Under the pieces are notes generated by a model. The model worked only from the letters and a program-made list of their open reading frames with translations, made no database searches and was not told the DNA's origin. Of a stretch of 64,000 nucleotides of DNA, positions 30,161-39,671 are shown one piece after another; within the stretch, counting starts at the first letter, position 1; every line of letters begins with the position of its first letter. The stretch is from NCBI GenBank assembly GCA_016715825.1, contig JADJXO010000013.1, positions 248,001 through 312,000 of the forward strand. The letters run 5' to 3'. Origin of the DNA: Nitrospira sp. GTDB taxonomy: Bacteria; Nitrospirota; Nitrospiria; Nitrospirales; Nitrospiraceae. Both the position numbers and the translations under genes were made by a program.

Positions 30161-30354
30161 CCCTACTAGTTGGAGTACCTTTTCAGGCTGCGCCAACTAT
30201 GGTTGTATCGGTGCAAGCGATCTTGGCTGCAACATTGTAGGTGTTCCTTCAAGGCGCGGCACAAGGGAGAGAAGGGCTTGTACCTGATCAGAGGGAGCGA
30301 CAAGGGCAATACCCGCACATACCCCCCGATGGAGACCGGTCGATACAGAACACA

Positions 30355-30378
30355 TCACCTGACACTACTGTCAGGTGA
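30355..30378. terminator. Palindromic hairpin between convergent genes
   Basis: A perfect 10-bp stem TCACCTGACA / TGTCAGGTGA with loop CTAC. It lies between two convergent genes, fitting a bidirectional terminator, but no U run follows on either side. Confidence 0.45.
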
Positions 30379-30451
30379 GTCTGCTGGCAAGTTTGAGCAG
30401 GATTCAAGACACACCAAAGCGAGGGCTTGGTCTTCCCAGAGTCGTCTCACA

Positions 30452-30832
30452 TTATTTAGGCCCCTTGGCGTCATTCCTTCTAGGAACCACTGAGCCTGGT
30501 GTGTCTGACTGAGTAGGACCGCTCATCCCCTCGCCTTCGGAACCAGCCTCTTGACCCGCAGGCCCTGCGTCGGTGGATCGCTTCCCTTTGATGAGATTGT
30601 CGATGAGATCTTTCCTAGCCTGTTTCGCAACACTATCCGGAGCAGCTGGGAGCGGCAAGGCTTCAGCATTCTCATAATCGCTTTTGTTGTGCTGCTCACC
30701 CAAAGGAGCCTTCCTTCCTGTGGTTGTTCCCCCCGTGATGATTTCTTGAGCTTCAGCTGACAGCGCTAGTCCAACCAGCGTGATCCCCAAGAGTGTTGTC
30801 ATTCGTATGGAACCCCTGATCCCTATGCCCAT
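30452..30832 (-). CDS. Secreted protein resembling the N-terminal region of the neighbouring protease
   Basis: 126 residues from ATG 30832 (GGGGGT upstream). A signal peptide (MTTLLGITLVGLALSAEA) precedes a short region (EIITGGTTTGRK, NAEALPLP, KQARKDLIDNLIKG) that lines up with the mature N-terminus of the V8-like protease at 31200-32402 (EQIIRKGAVTGVK, RALELPQA, QAQQDLISNLVN). The tail is Gly/Ser/acidic. There is no protease domain, so it looks like a stand-alone pro-region. Possible roles are an inhibitor or chaperone for the protease, or a leftover of duplication. Confidence 0.65.
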   Translation of the reverse strand: MGIGIRGSIRMTTLLGITLVGLALSAEAQEIITGGTTTGRKAPLGEQHNKSDYENAEALPLPAAPDSVAKQARKDLIDNLIKGKRSTDAGPAGQEAGSEGEGMSGPTQSDTPGSVVPRRNDAKGPK

Positions 30833-31199
30833 AGCACCCCCTTTGGTACCCATCACATTTTAACAACTGGGAGACTTGAAATTCCGTCCCCTGACCACCA
30901 CAGATACCTTCTGTGGTAGGGCCTCACAAATAGTGCTTCAAGAATGCCCACTTTCATGGTCGCGCACCCAACTAAATCCAGCCACTATCCATACCATGGC
31001 TGTCTTGCTCAGGGGACATTGACCACCGAAGTCTCGTGTCCCCGAGAAGAGAAACGTAGCCTCCACGAGCTCTTGAGAAAAACCAAGAAGAGAGATCCTC
31101 ACATCGCAATATGAGGACCCCTCTTCTGCAAGAACCGCTCAATCCTGCAGCAGTGTGGAGCTGACAAGACTCTTTTCCCTATTATCGTTCAGCCATCGC
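30833..31199. other. Intergenic region with probable protease terminator
   Basis: About 370 bases without a gene. On the minus strand an imperfect stem at 31095-31118 (GTCCTCATAT with ATGTGAGGAT, loop TGCG) is followed by TCTCTCTTCTTGGTTTTTCTC, a likely terminator for the protease gene about 80 bases upstream. Nothing else recognised. Confidence 0.5.
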
Positions 31200-32402
31200 T
31201 CATGAACAACGAGGATCTGAGCCAGCACAGGCGGCATTGACCAACGACACAATATTCGTGCTGGTAAAGGGGCTGGCTCCCTGTTCCTTGATCACCGTAT
31301 TTGTGTAGCCCCAGCTGGTCACTCCCACGACCATGTTTGGAGTTGAATAAGACCCAAATGAGGTCCCGCTCAGCGATGGTTGGTACCCAAAGTTATTGAG
31401 CCATGCTCCACCGCTGGAACCGCCCGTCATCAAGGAGCCAATGATGGTATTGTTCACGAGCGTCGAAGAGGCGATGAAGCCCTGTGAGTCATTTCGCATC
31501 ATGTACAAGCCACTATTGTGCGAGCTAGGATATCCGATTTGGGTGATATGGGTGAGGCCGTTAGACGTAAAGCCCCACTTGTTCCATGCATAGCCATACC
31601 ATCCGGTCTTGGTACCGGGATAGGCGCCGGACTGAGGAGTTAGTTCGAGCACCGCTACGTCATCCTTGCAGACGACCCCGGGAGCGCTGGCGGCACATTG
31701 TCCTGCAGCTCCATTGAAATAGGCAGACATGACCCAGGCTGTTGATACATTCCAGGTGCCATAGGGGCGCGAAGAACTCCGAAGCCCAGGAACAAATTGG
31801 AAGTTCGTATAAAACTTCTTGGATGCATACTTGGTGACGCAGTGCGCCGCCGTCACCACCACACCCCGCTTGATCAATGAGGCAGAGCACACAAAGTTAC
31901 CTTGGCCGGGGATCGTAAAGTACAGCTTGCCGGACGGGCGATATGGGTACATCTTATTCGTCGCACTGCTGAGATCTGCTTTTGCTGTGCTAAATGGATG
32001 GTTTGAGGTACCGAACTGCTGCGGTTCAACCTCCAACCCCGCTTGGGAATCGAACCCATCCACAGAAGTCCCGTCTTCCGCTGGATCGGTCGTACCATCA
32101 CCCATGCTCCCTTCGACTTGGCCTGAGTCGTCAACCGCAGCTGATTGGAATTGATTGACTAAATTACTGATCAAATCCTGTTGGGCCTGTGCCACAACCG
32201 CCTCCGTAGCTTGAGGCAATTCGAGCGCTCTGGCACTAGCAAAGTCCAACATTTGGGAATTGTTTTTTTCATGCACCACCTTGACTCCGGTCACCGCTCC
32301 TTTCCGTATGATTTGCTCGGCTTGGGCCGACGGAACCAAGACGGCCAGGGTCACCCCCATTGCCGTGACTACTCGTAGAATATGCGAGACACTCGTACTC
32401 AT
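31200..32402 (-). CDS. Secreted trypsin-fold serine protease (V8/glutamyl-endopeptidase-like)
   Basis: 400 residues from ATG 32402, with GGAGGAATGT upstream. It has a signal peptide (cleavage after SAQA, about residue 29), a pro-region of about 130 residues, then a chymotrypsin-fold domain with catalytic His (VVTAAHCVTKY), Asp (CKDDVAVLELTP) and Ser (LMTGGSSGGAWLNNFG). Cys pairs (SASAPGVVC region and the C-terminal CAGSDPRC) fit a secreted, disulfide-bonded enzyme. It should act outside the cell or in the periplasm. Confidence 0.88.
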   Translation of the reverse strand: MSTSVSHILRVVTAMGVTLAVLVPSAQAEQIIRKGAVTGVKVVHEKNNSQMLDFASARALELPQATEAVVAQAQQDLISNLVNQFQSAAVDDSGQVEGSMGDGTTDPAEDGTSVDGFDSQAGLEVEPQQFGTSNHPFSTAKADLSSATNKMYPYRPSGKLYFTIPGQGNFVCSASLIKRGVVVTAAHCVTKYASKKFYTNFQFVPGLRSSSRPYGTWNVSTAWVMSAYFNGAAGQCAASAPGVVCKDDVAVLELTPQSGAYPGTKTGWYGYAWNKWGFTSNGLTHITQIGYPSSHNSGLYMMRNDSQGFIASSTLVNNTIIGSLMTGGSSGGAWLNNFGYQPSLSGTSFGSYSTPNMVVGVTSWGYTNTVIKEQGASPFTSTNIVSLVNAACAGSDPRCS

Positions 32403-32573
32403 ACATTCCTCCCTGTTTGGTTGATTCGTCATCTACTCGCTTCTATTCTCTCTCTGCACACAACACACCGGTTCACACCCTCTTCACCTCCTCTCAACGC
32501 CAGAATCTCGGATCCATGACGACACGAGGTACGAACGGCAACATTGCGTCCCCCCCAGCTTCATATCACCCAC

Positions 32574-32975
32574 TCATCGGTCGTTCTGCATGTCATCTCC
32601 GTCATCTTCTTCCGTATACTCGTCTACCTGGTCCGTCACTTGTGCGATGTCCCAGTCGTGCTCAAACTCCGCGATCTCATCTCTCCCCGGCTCCTCGTTC
32701 TGATCTTCCGAAGTATCGAGCTCCGATGGAGTTCCGTCCGAGACCCGTCCATTCCTGTGTGGGATGAAGTCTGTGGTCTCTAAGATCTCACCCGATGACG
32801 TGGTCCTATCGGACAGCTGAGACCGTCCTGACTCTCGCACAAATTCATCTGGCTGCCCGGGAACCGGCCCGCAGGCTGGCACACTGATAAGACACACCCC
32901 CCAGAGCAACCACGCGACAGGCCGTGAGCACCGCTGCGAGTTCCGTTGTTCCACCGATATACCGTTAGATTGCAT
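32574..32975 (-). CDS. Acidic lipoprotein, unknown
   Basis: 133 residues from ATG 32975 (AGGAG 8 bases upstream). A signal with lipobox (WLLWGVCLISVPACGP) is followed by a low-complexity, strongly acidic tail (TDQVDEYTEEDDGDDMQ). No folded domain is evident. It precedes the V8-like protease on the same strand by about 170 bases and may belong to the same secreted set. Confidence 0.6.
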   Translation of the reverse strand: MQSNGISVEQRNSQRCSRPVAWLLWGVCLISVPACGPVPGQPDEFVRESGRSQLSDRTTSSGEILETTDFIPHRNGRVSDGTPSELDTSEDQNEEPGRDEIAEFEHDWDIAQVTDQVDEYTEEDDGDDMQNDR

Positions 32976-34240
32976 CACGGGTTCTCCTGAGACGGTGTTA
33001 GAGCCCTTCATCGCCTCCCTCGCAAACGCACCACCCCGAGCTGTCGGAGTGCTTGTCGTATAAGTCATGAGTCGACATAGCATCTCCCCGTTCACCTGGT
33101 CAGACACGAGGTTAGGATGTCGATTCATCGCACCGCATATAGATTCTCCATTCTCACGTTTTATTAGGTATCCAATATGCAGGCCATGCCATCACTGCCG
33201 AAACTATTCTTACTACTTTGCTTTCCATATCATTTGACGTTATGCCAAAGCAAAAACGATACCATGGCTGCGCACGACAGACACACCCATCACTTTTACG
33301 TAATTTCCACATAAAAGGCTCCAACTGAAACGAGGTCCATCAATGAACGCAGATTACGTCGATCCATCGTGTATCGAAACAGATACTGTGTATTATCGAA
33401 TCGGATACACTTCGTGATGAAGCTCTGCCCCATTCCTCTGGAGATCTATACGGTAAATGAACCGCTTGGGTGAACAGGGGCTGGAGATCAGCCGGAGACC
33501 ATTCTCAATGCCAGTATTATCATCACACCCAGTTCAACCACGAATCATCAAGAGATGCATGATCCGAATATGCATCAGACACGAAATGGAATAGGGGTAT
33601 TCGGCATGAAGGCAAAGATCGGAGCGGATGGCCGGACGAACTGATTTGATCGGTTTCGGCTGCCGGAGCAAGCGTGTATGATCGCCATGCATTACTGCAT
33701 CTCCTCCCCCAATAGACGGAGGTTTAAAGCGATGTGGCGTACAGCAGCCCACACGCATTGGTACCGGTCTCTAGGCAAGGTGAGCGGGGCTGAATCGAAC
33801 CAACCCTAATTCTGGTCAAAGTCGACCATGTCTTCGTGGTAATGACGCAGATCCTTGAGTGGGACAACGTGGGTGACTGCGGACTCGCGAAGTACACCAC
33901 CTGCCTCTGAATCACGTGGGGCTTACCCAATCTCGAGTCTGTCAGGCAACGCCTTCTTCGCAGCAGATAAAGAACCCACGTTCCGGCACCACTGGAGATG
34001 CATTGACAATCCAGGATGGGATGGAAACAACTCTCGGCATGAATGAGGACGCAGGTAGCCCACTACTACAGAAGCGATGGCCCCTCCACTATCAAGCAGA
34101 GTTCGTCAAATACGGCTTTTTCGCCGAGACCCTGATATCTATCGGAGATGAAGCTCGGCGAACTGCCGACATAGCACTGGTCCTTCCCAGACCACTCAAC
34201 GATCTTTGCGTAAGGCACACTTTCTTTCACGCCTCATCAG
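32976..34240. other. Long intergenic region, no recognised gene
   Basis: About 1.26 kb. Frames here are short or lack ribosome sites. A plus-strand frame from about 34019 to 34377 (ETTLGMNEDAGSPLLQ start) overlaps the end of the cytochrome gene antisense and has no family features. The stretch 33130-33480 is AT-richer than its neighbours. It may be a decayed gene region. Confidence 0.4.
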
Positions 34241-35464
34241 CTACCTCCCAACCGGAACATTCTCCGTCCGTTTCACGATCTCGATGGGCTGGAAGACTGG
34301 ATCTTGTGAGCCTTGGGATGATTCGGCTTCGACTAACTGAAGGAATGAGGCAGGGCCGGTCAGTGGACCATAATTGAGAACGACTTCAACGTCGAATGTT
34401 TTGGTGTCTTTCGGCGTTGGAAACGTGAAGGTTTCCTCTCTGGTTTCCTCTGGTTTCAAAACCGTGTCCTCAGTTACCTTCGCCGCCTCAAAGTCAAAGA
34501 TGGTGGGCTGTCCATTGGTATCCAGATACGTCCGTCCATAGACCCGCTTATCCGAGAACACCGTTTTAAGATTCTTTCCCCTGATGCCTAGATTCAACGC
34601 CACCGTAGCCCAGGCCGGATGGGTCGCAGGCAAATTATGCGGCACCAGGCTTTTGACCTTGACCGTCACCGTTGTTTTCTCACCGTCCACCTTGGTCTGC
34701 ACGTCCAACTTCGCCGCTTCTTGACGAAGCTTGCCGATGCGTCCTGGGAAACTATGGTTGGCGATCGTGCGCTTCTTTTCCCCGTTGGCTGATTCGCCGA
34801 CTTGTTGCGGCATATGGCACGTCTGGCATTCTTTGCCTGACTTGATCGCGCGGCTTTGATCCCAGTTGCCAAGCAAATCATTGGCCTTTCCCAAATTCGT
34901 TGCTGAGGGTACTGACTGGTGGCAATTCAGACAGAGATCCGACTTCTGAAATAGGTTCGATTCCATCGATTGATGAGCGAGGTTCTGAACAAAATCTTTG
35001 TATGGTCCATAGAGTGTCTTGCTGCCGATCTCATACTTCGGCTCCGGGGGATGCTTGGCCCGGTCCACCTGCTTGATCAAGTGGCATTGGCTGCAGGCAA
35101 CGCCATCCAACGACGGGTCGCCCGCTTTTGCTTGATCCACAAAGAGCTGCACATGGTCTGAGAATTCTCGCACATGCGGAGCATGACAGCGGAAACACAG
35201 CGCCTGGTCCTTTCCACCGGACGACTTTAGGTAGGCATCCAGCGATGCACGAAACGCGGGAGAATGGATGGACGTTGCCAAGGGCGAGGTCTCCCATTCT
35301 TCATACACCCGTTCATGACACCGTTTACATTTATTGGAATGGGGAAAGGCTTTTTCGATCACCGACTGATTCGGGACAGTCTGAGCTAGAACGGACGTGA
35401 ACATGCCACTGAAAAATACAGCCGCACACATCGCGACAACACAGCTAACCCTGACCATCATCAT
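34241..35464 (-). CDS. Periplasmic pentaheme cytochrome c, NXR locus
   Basis: About 407 residues from ATG 35464; a GTG at 35533 in frame is an alternative. A signal peptide (VVAMCAAVFFSGMFTSVLA) precedes five CXXCH sites: CKRCH, CFRCH, CSQCH, CLNCH and CQTCH. The first lies in a HERVYEEWETSPLATSIHSP context of the cytochrome c554-type domain. A beta-rich C-terminal domain (about 250-407, VPHNLPATHPAW) follows. It is a parallel paralogue of the next cytochrome upstream and likely a periplasmic electron carrier for nitrite oxidation. Confidence 0.87.
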   Translation of the reverse strand: MMMVRVSCVVAMCAAVFFSGMFTSVLAQTVPNQSVIEKAFPHSNKCKRCHERVYEEWETSPLATSIHSPAFRASLDAYLKSSGGKDQALCFRCHAPHVREFSDHVQLFVDQAKAGDPSLDGVACSQCHLIKQVDRAKHPPEPKYEIGSKTLYGPYKDFVQNLAHQSMESNLFQKSDLCLNCHQSVPSATNLGKANDLLGNWDQSRAIKSGKECQTCHMPQQVGESANGEKKRTIANHSFPGRIGKLRQEAAKLDVQTKVDGEKTTVTVKVKSLVPHNLPATHPAWATVALNLGIRGKNLKTVFSDKRVYGRTYLDTNGQPTIFDFEAAKVTEDTVLKPEETREETFTFPTPKDTKTFDVEVVLNYGPLTGPASFLQLVEAESSQGSQDPVFQPIEIVKRTENVPVGR

Positions 35465-35529
35465 GCTAGGCACCGGTTTTACGATGACTGGCGCTTCCGC
35501 AGGATGTTTAAAATGGCCGTTATTCTTTC

Positions 35530-35665
35530 TCACCGGCCACCCCTGCGCGCTAAGGCGCGCACTTCACCGACCAAGGCCGCAGCGAGCCAAGAGGCGAGGC
35601 GTACGCTTCGGTACGTTGAGCTTCTGAGCGACGCGAGAACGCCACTGGAGAGCTTTTTTAACATC
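35530..35665. repeat. Structured GC-rich intergenic element
   Basis: The gap between the two cytochrome genes contains strong palindromes: GCGCGCTAAGGCGCGC near 35547 and GCGTACGCTTCGGTACGTTG near 35605. The look (AGCGAGCCAAGAGGCGAGGC) is like dispersed repeats I associate with Nitrospira intergenic regions, but no second copy is in this window. It separates two genes of an otherwise tight unit and may act as a processing site. Confidence 0.5.
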
Positions 35666-35668
35666 CTG

Positions 35669-36982
35669 CTAGGAGAGTGGTTTGACACGATACGTCAGAA
35701 AGTGCCGCTGTGAATATTCCCGAATGATCTTCTTCGCCTCTTCTCGTTCGCTGTCTGTCCTTAGAGTTGCAAGATACTTTTCTTGCAACTCCGGTGTCGG
35801 CGTCGGAATCAGTGAGTAAGTCAGCACCGCCTCAACAGATGAGGCGACGGCCCCAGGCGGCGGTGCGAGCGCAAAGGGAACCTTCCTCGTCGTACCCCCC
35901 TTCACAAATGGATCGGGAATTGGGCCACGAAGCATCTCCTCATATGACAATCCAAACTGTTTTGTTTCTTCAGCCAATGTCCGGCCGTCCGCATCCTTCA
36001 CCGTCAGAGTCAAAAAGAATTGCTTCAGAACGGGATCGCCGTCCGGAAAACTGTGAGGAAGACTCCCGACCTTCACCGCCCCAACTCCTTCCACGACCGA
36101 ATCGTGTTTCGTTACTCCAATATCGATACGAGGCATCCATTCAGCTTGAACGTTCCGGTTTCTTAACAACGTGCCGGAACCGACGACCCCACGAAACCAG
36201 TGACGCCCGATCGGTCTGGTCATCGCCCCGCGCCGGGAGGTGGAACTGCCGGTCGACGGCTCCATGTGACAGTCTTGGCACACGGTCCCCTGAAGAATTT
36301 CCCCGGGCAGGTCCTTTTGCCCCACATCTTTCACCTTATCGAAATGGCAGGAGGCACAAAAGCTGACTTCGCGAAACTGATCAGATTGCGCGGCCTGGTG
36401 CACCAAGTTCTCTTCGGGATTCGAATAGGGCCCATAGAGGGTCTTGCCTGGGTGTATTTGGAAACGCGGGTGTGTGCTCGCATTTGGATCGATTCCGTTC
36501 ATCAAATGGCACGACGCACAACCGATCCCCTCGACCTTCGGGTTCCCAGCCAGAACGTCCGCGACAATCTTCTCGGCATGTTGGGGGAATATCGTCACGG
36601 AGGGCACATGGCACGACAGGCATGCTTGCTGCTCATCGGGTGTTGGATTCGTCTGCTTCCAGAGGCCTAAGACGGTCCGAAACACGGGAGATTCCAGCGC
36701 CGTGCCATGCAGAAGTGCGGCATCCACACGGCCAAACGTCTTCAGGTCAGGGGTCTGCTCTCTCGCCCCCTTCCACTCTTCGTAGTGACGAACATGACAC
36801 TGCTTACAATCCTCCGACCGTATAAAGACCTGTTCGATCTCTGCGACCCAACTAGACGACGCTGGATGAGAAGCTGCCGGATCATCTGGCCCTTGAGCCA
36901 CCGCGGGCTCGTCAGACAAACCAGTGAGGCCACTCAACACGACCAGCGCTCCAACCGCCCCTATGAATCGCGCTGTGGTCAT
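35669..36982 (-). CDS. Periplasmic pentaheme cytochrome c, NXR locus (paralogue)
   Basis: 437 residues from ATG 36982, 19 bases after the PDZ gene. A signal peptide (FIGAVGALVVLSGLTGLS, cleavage near PAVA) leads to five CXXCH sites: CKQCH, CLSCH, CASCH, CASCH and CQDCH. The layout matches the neighbour at 34241-35464, including LYGPYSNPEENLVHQAAQS against LYGPYKDFVQNLAHQSMES, so the pair arose by duplication. The C-terminal beta domain has LPHSFPDGDPVLKQFF. Likely periplasmic electron transfer partner in nitrite oxidation. Confidence 0.88.
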   Translation of the reverse strand: MTTARFIGAVGALVVLSGLTGLSDEPAVAQGPDDPAASHPASSSWVAEIEQVFIRSEDCKQCHVRHYEEWKGAREQTPDLKTFGRVDAALLHGTALESPVFRTVLGLWKQTNPTPDEQQACLSCHVPSVTIFPQHAEKIVADVLAGNPKVEGIGCASCHLMNGIDPNASTHPRFQIHPGKTLYGPYSNPEENLVHQAAQSDQFREVSFCASCHFDKVKDVGQKDLPGEILQGTVCQDCHMEPSTGSSTSRRGAMTRPIGRHWFRGVVGSGTLLRNRNVQAEWMPRIDIGVTKHDSVVEGVGAVKVGSLPHSFPDGDPVLKQFFLTLTVKDADGRTLAEETKQFGLSYEEMLRGPIPDPFVKGGTTRKVPFALAPPPGAVASSVEAVLTYSLIPTPTPELQEKYLATLRTDSEREEAKKIIREYSQRHFLTYRVKPLS

Positions 36983-37001
36983 GTCGATCGACCTTCGCCT
37001 C

Positions 37002-37496
37002 CTAATCCCGCTTGCAGCCGACGAAATGAAAATTGACACCCCAGCTCACTGGCTCGCCCGGTTCTGCCGGCTCATAGGTCCCGACGGTAAAGTTACAGCC
37101 TGTCATGGCTTTCTTCAAAGCTCGCCCAAAATCTGCCATATCGCGGATCTCTTGCTTGTCGATTTCCTTGATGACGGAGCGAACCTTGATCCCCGCATTG
37201 TCCGCTCGAGAATTCCCGATGACCTCGAACACCGCCACACCCTGTGGTCGTTGCAACTTCAGCTCCTTCTGGATTTCTTCATCCACCGGCCCCACCACGA
37301 TGCCGAACTCCTCTCCAAGACTCGACGCTTCTTTCTCCGTCATGGAACCATTGTCAGTGGTTCCTAGTGCCGGCTCTGGTCCAAGGCAATTCAGCACGCA
37401 CAACAGCAGGATTCCCACTCGCATCGGCACGGTCACAATTCTTGTGCTCCAACTCAGGAAACGGTCTCGCATCAAAAAGCCACGGATTGCCGACAT
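37002..37496 (-). CDS. Exported PDZ-domain protein
   Basis: 164 residues, signal peptide (VGILLLCVLNCLGPEPALG), then one PDZ domain (FGIVVGPVDEEIQKELKL, GVAVFEVIGNSRADNAGIKV, RSVIKEIDKQEIRDMADFGR). There is no protease domain. PDZ domains bind C-termini or peptides, so it may scaffold periplasmic proteins of the locus. It follows the NxrC-like paralogue gene by 7 bases. Confidence 0.78.
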   Translation of the reverse strand: MSAIRGFLMRDRFLSWSTRIVTVPMRVGILLLCVLNCLGPEPALGTTDNGSMTEKEASSLGEEFGIVVGPVDEEIQKELKLQRPQGVAVFEVIGNSRADNAGIKVRSVIKEIDKQEIRDMADFGRALKKAMTGCNFTVGTYEPAEPGEPVSWGVNFHFVGCKRD

Positions 37497-37503
37497 TCTG
37501 TGA

Positions 37504-38322
37504 TTACGTCACGGGGTCGAGGCGAAGATGAAACCATGGGGCGACGGCTTTTTGTCCGTTTCGTTCCTTATTTTCCCCGTTCCAGACGGAGAACGAAATG
37601 GCTTGCACACGCCCCGGGACCAGTTTCGCTTCGTTCTCTTGTTCTTCGCTCTGCAGTGGCCGACGCATCACGACATGCCAGACCCCATCTTTCCAGAACG
37701 CGTGCCCCTGCACACGCCCTTGTTTCTCTTTGGTGGTGAGGGTGCTAAATCCTCCGCCGATGAGATCTTCCACGGAAGACACCCGTCGCGGAATGACCTC
37801 AAAGGTCCGCACACCACCCTCTTTCCGTTCTGACGGTCGAGCCGCACGCCGATCGATATCGCTCTGCCAATCCGCCTTCCAATGCCAGATATTAATGTAG
37901 TGATCCAACTGTCCCATACAGAAAAAGGCCGGTGCATCGCCGAGCGGAAGGCCGATCGCCACGCCATCTCGGAAGGTCCCTGGAGTCAGTTGGTCATTCT
38001 TCGTGTTGTCTTGCCACTCGAGGAGAAAGACAAGATCCGTCCCGTTGTGGATGGAGCGCACGGTCAACGCGCGTACCGTCGGCTCTGGCCACACCGGTCT
38101 CGTAATAACCTGTCCACTGAGAGGAATGGTGATCGGTGCAACGGATTGCCACGCGGCATCGTCGGCAGTCTTCGGCAAGTCTCCTTGGACGAAATAGGAT
38201 CTGATGCTCATCCCCTCAGAACTGACCAGGGGGATTCCGAATGCCCCGAGGACACTGGCGAGGATGATCAGCCCAGACAAGAAACCAATGAGGTGAGAAC
38301 GGGAGTTGCTGATCCAAGCCAT
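37504..38322 (-). CDS. NxrC-like heme-b-binding protein (ethylbenzene dehydrogenase gamma family), paralogue
   Basis: 272 residues with an N-terminal signal or anchor helix (LIGFLSGLIILASVLGAF). The mature part is the heme-binding beta-sandwich of DMSO-reductase-family gamma subunits: TDLVFLLEWQDNTKND, CMGQLDHYINIWHWKADW, VWNGENKERNGQKAVAPWFH. By analogy to EbdC, the Met of CMGQ and the Lys of NGQK are candidate axial ligands; both are kept in the NxrC-like protein at 43971. It is the sixth gene of the radical SAM unit and may be an alternative gamma subunit. Confidence 0.82.
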   Translation of the reverse strand: MAWISNSRSHLIGFLSGLIILASVLGAFGIPLVSSEGMSIRSYFVQGDLPKTADDAAWQSVAPITIPLSGQVITRPVWPEPTVRALTVRSIHNGTDLVFLLEWQDNTKNDQLTPGTFRDGVAIGLPLGDAPAFFCMGQLDHYINIWHWKADWQSDIDRRAARPSERKEGGVRTFEVIPRRVSSVEDLIGGGFSTLTTKEKQGRVQGHAFWKDGVWHVVMRRPLQSEEQENEAKLVPGRVQAISFSVWNGENKERNGQKAVAPWFHLRLDPVT

Positions 38323-38409
38323 AGACAGAACCTGATACTCCGATAACGAATCGGGTTCAGATTACCACAAAACTGCGGCGAGACAAACGTAGCGAGGAGG
38401 AGCCATTGA

Positions 38410-39663
38410 CTACGGGAGCCTGAGTCGGCGGATCTTGTTTTCTCCGCGTTCACAAATGTAGAGATGGCCTTGGGAGTCCAGCGCCAAGCCCACAGGAGAA
38501 TTGACTACGGCTTCAACCCCGAGCAGACCATCGCCGTGCTTCACCATTCCGGCTGATTCCTTGGCGACGAATCGAGCGGCGCCGCAACCGCCGATATTCT
38601 TGTCTTCGTATCCGCTATCCCCGTTTCCTGCCACCGTCGTGATGACACCGGTTTTCCCATCGACCTTCCGAACCCGATGATTCATCGTGTCCGAAACATA
38701 GAGATTGTTCTCTCGATCAATGACCACGGCTTCAGGAGCGTGGAGCATGGCCTTGACCGCCAGCTTGTCGTCGCCGTCATACCCGTACCGGCACACCCCC
38801 GCGACGGTCGAGATAATGCCCGTCCGCGCATCGATCTTACGAACACGATTGCTGCCCTTGTCGACCACATGCAGATCGCCCTTGCTATCGACGGCGAGGC
38901 CGACGATGTCGTAGAGACGCGCATCCATTGCGGACGTTCCATCATCCAGATACATCGACATGTCCAACCCATCGGAACAGACCGGCATGAGCCAGCCCTG
39001 ATCATCGCTGAAATCGATGCCGATCGCATCACCGGACAGCACGACTAAGTTTCTCGCCACTAACGGTTGTTCGCGTGCTTCATCTTCCGCCGTCCAAGCC
39101 CCTGCGATGGTTGTCACCATGCCGGTCGTGAGATCGACCCGTCGCATTTTGTGCGCTTGCGTATCAGCGATATAGAGGATATCGTCTTCTCCGAACGCAA
39201 TCGCAGCCGGCCAAGTCAGGTTGACCTCTAATGCCGGTCCATCTCCGTTAAACCCGTGTTGTCCGGTCCCAACTACCGTCGTAATGACGCCGGTCTCATG
39301 ATCGATCCTACGAATCCGGTTGCTCCCGGAATCACAGATATACAGATTGTTCAGCGAATCAAACGCGACACCAAGCGGAAGATAGAGACCGGCTTCACCG
39401 CAGAGCCCCTCATCGCCGCTGTAGCAGGTCTCTCCGATGCCGGCGAAGTTGTGAAGCGTGCCCTCCTGCAGATGAATGCGGCGGACACGATCGGATCCCG
39501 ATTCGGCAAAGTATAGCCACTGCTCATCCTGATCGAGAGCCACATGGTGGGGAAGAGGAATCCCAGCCTTCACGGCGCGTTTGCCGTCACCAGTGCTTCT
39601 CGCCTTGCCGTTTCCGGCAAAGGTCTCGATATATCCTGTGGCCAGCTGGAGTTCAGTATCCAT
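38410..39663 (-). CDS. NHL-repeat beta-propeller protein
   Basis: 417 residues made of NHL repeats with recurring GVAFDSLNNLYICDSGSNRI, GDDILYIADTQAHKMRRVD and LYVSDTMNHRVRKVDGKTG units, alternating with VITTVAGNGD stretches: a six-bladed propeller. No signal peptide is evident, so the location is unclear. It begins 8 bases after tatA. NHL propellers serve as binding platforms; a role in assembling the locus products is a guess. Confidence 0.82.
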   Translation of the reverse strand: MDTELQLATGYIETFAGNGKARSTGDGKRAVKAGIPLPHHVALDQDEQWLYFAESGSDRVRRIHLQEGTLHNFAGIGETCYSGDEGLCGEAGLYLPLGVAFDSLNNLYICDSGSNRIRRIDHETGVITTVVGTGQHGFNGDGPALEVNLTWPAAIAFGEDDILYIADTQAHKMRRVDLTTGMVTTIAGAWTAEDEAREQPLVARNLVVLSGDAIGIDFSDDQGWLMPVCSDGLDMSMYLDDGTSAMDARLYDIVGLAVDSKGDLHVVDKGSNRVRKIDARTGIISTVAGVCRYGYDGDDKLAVKAMLHAPEAVVIDRENNLYVSDTMNHRVRKVDGKTGVITTVAGNGDSGYEDKNIGGCGAARFVAKESAGMVKHGDGLLGVEAVVNSPVGLALDSQGHLYICERGENKIRRLRLP

Positions 39664-39671
39664 CGTGATGA

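Noticed and set aside
33916..34377. ORF of 153 codons on the plus strand
   Set aside because: Overlaps the cytochrome gene antisense, has no ribosome site or family features.
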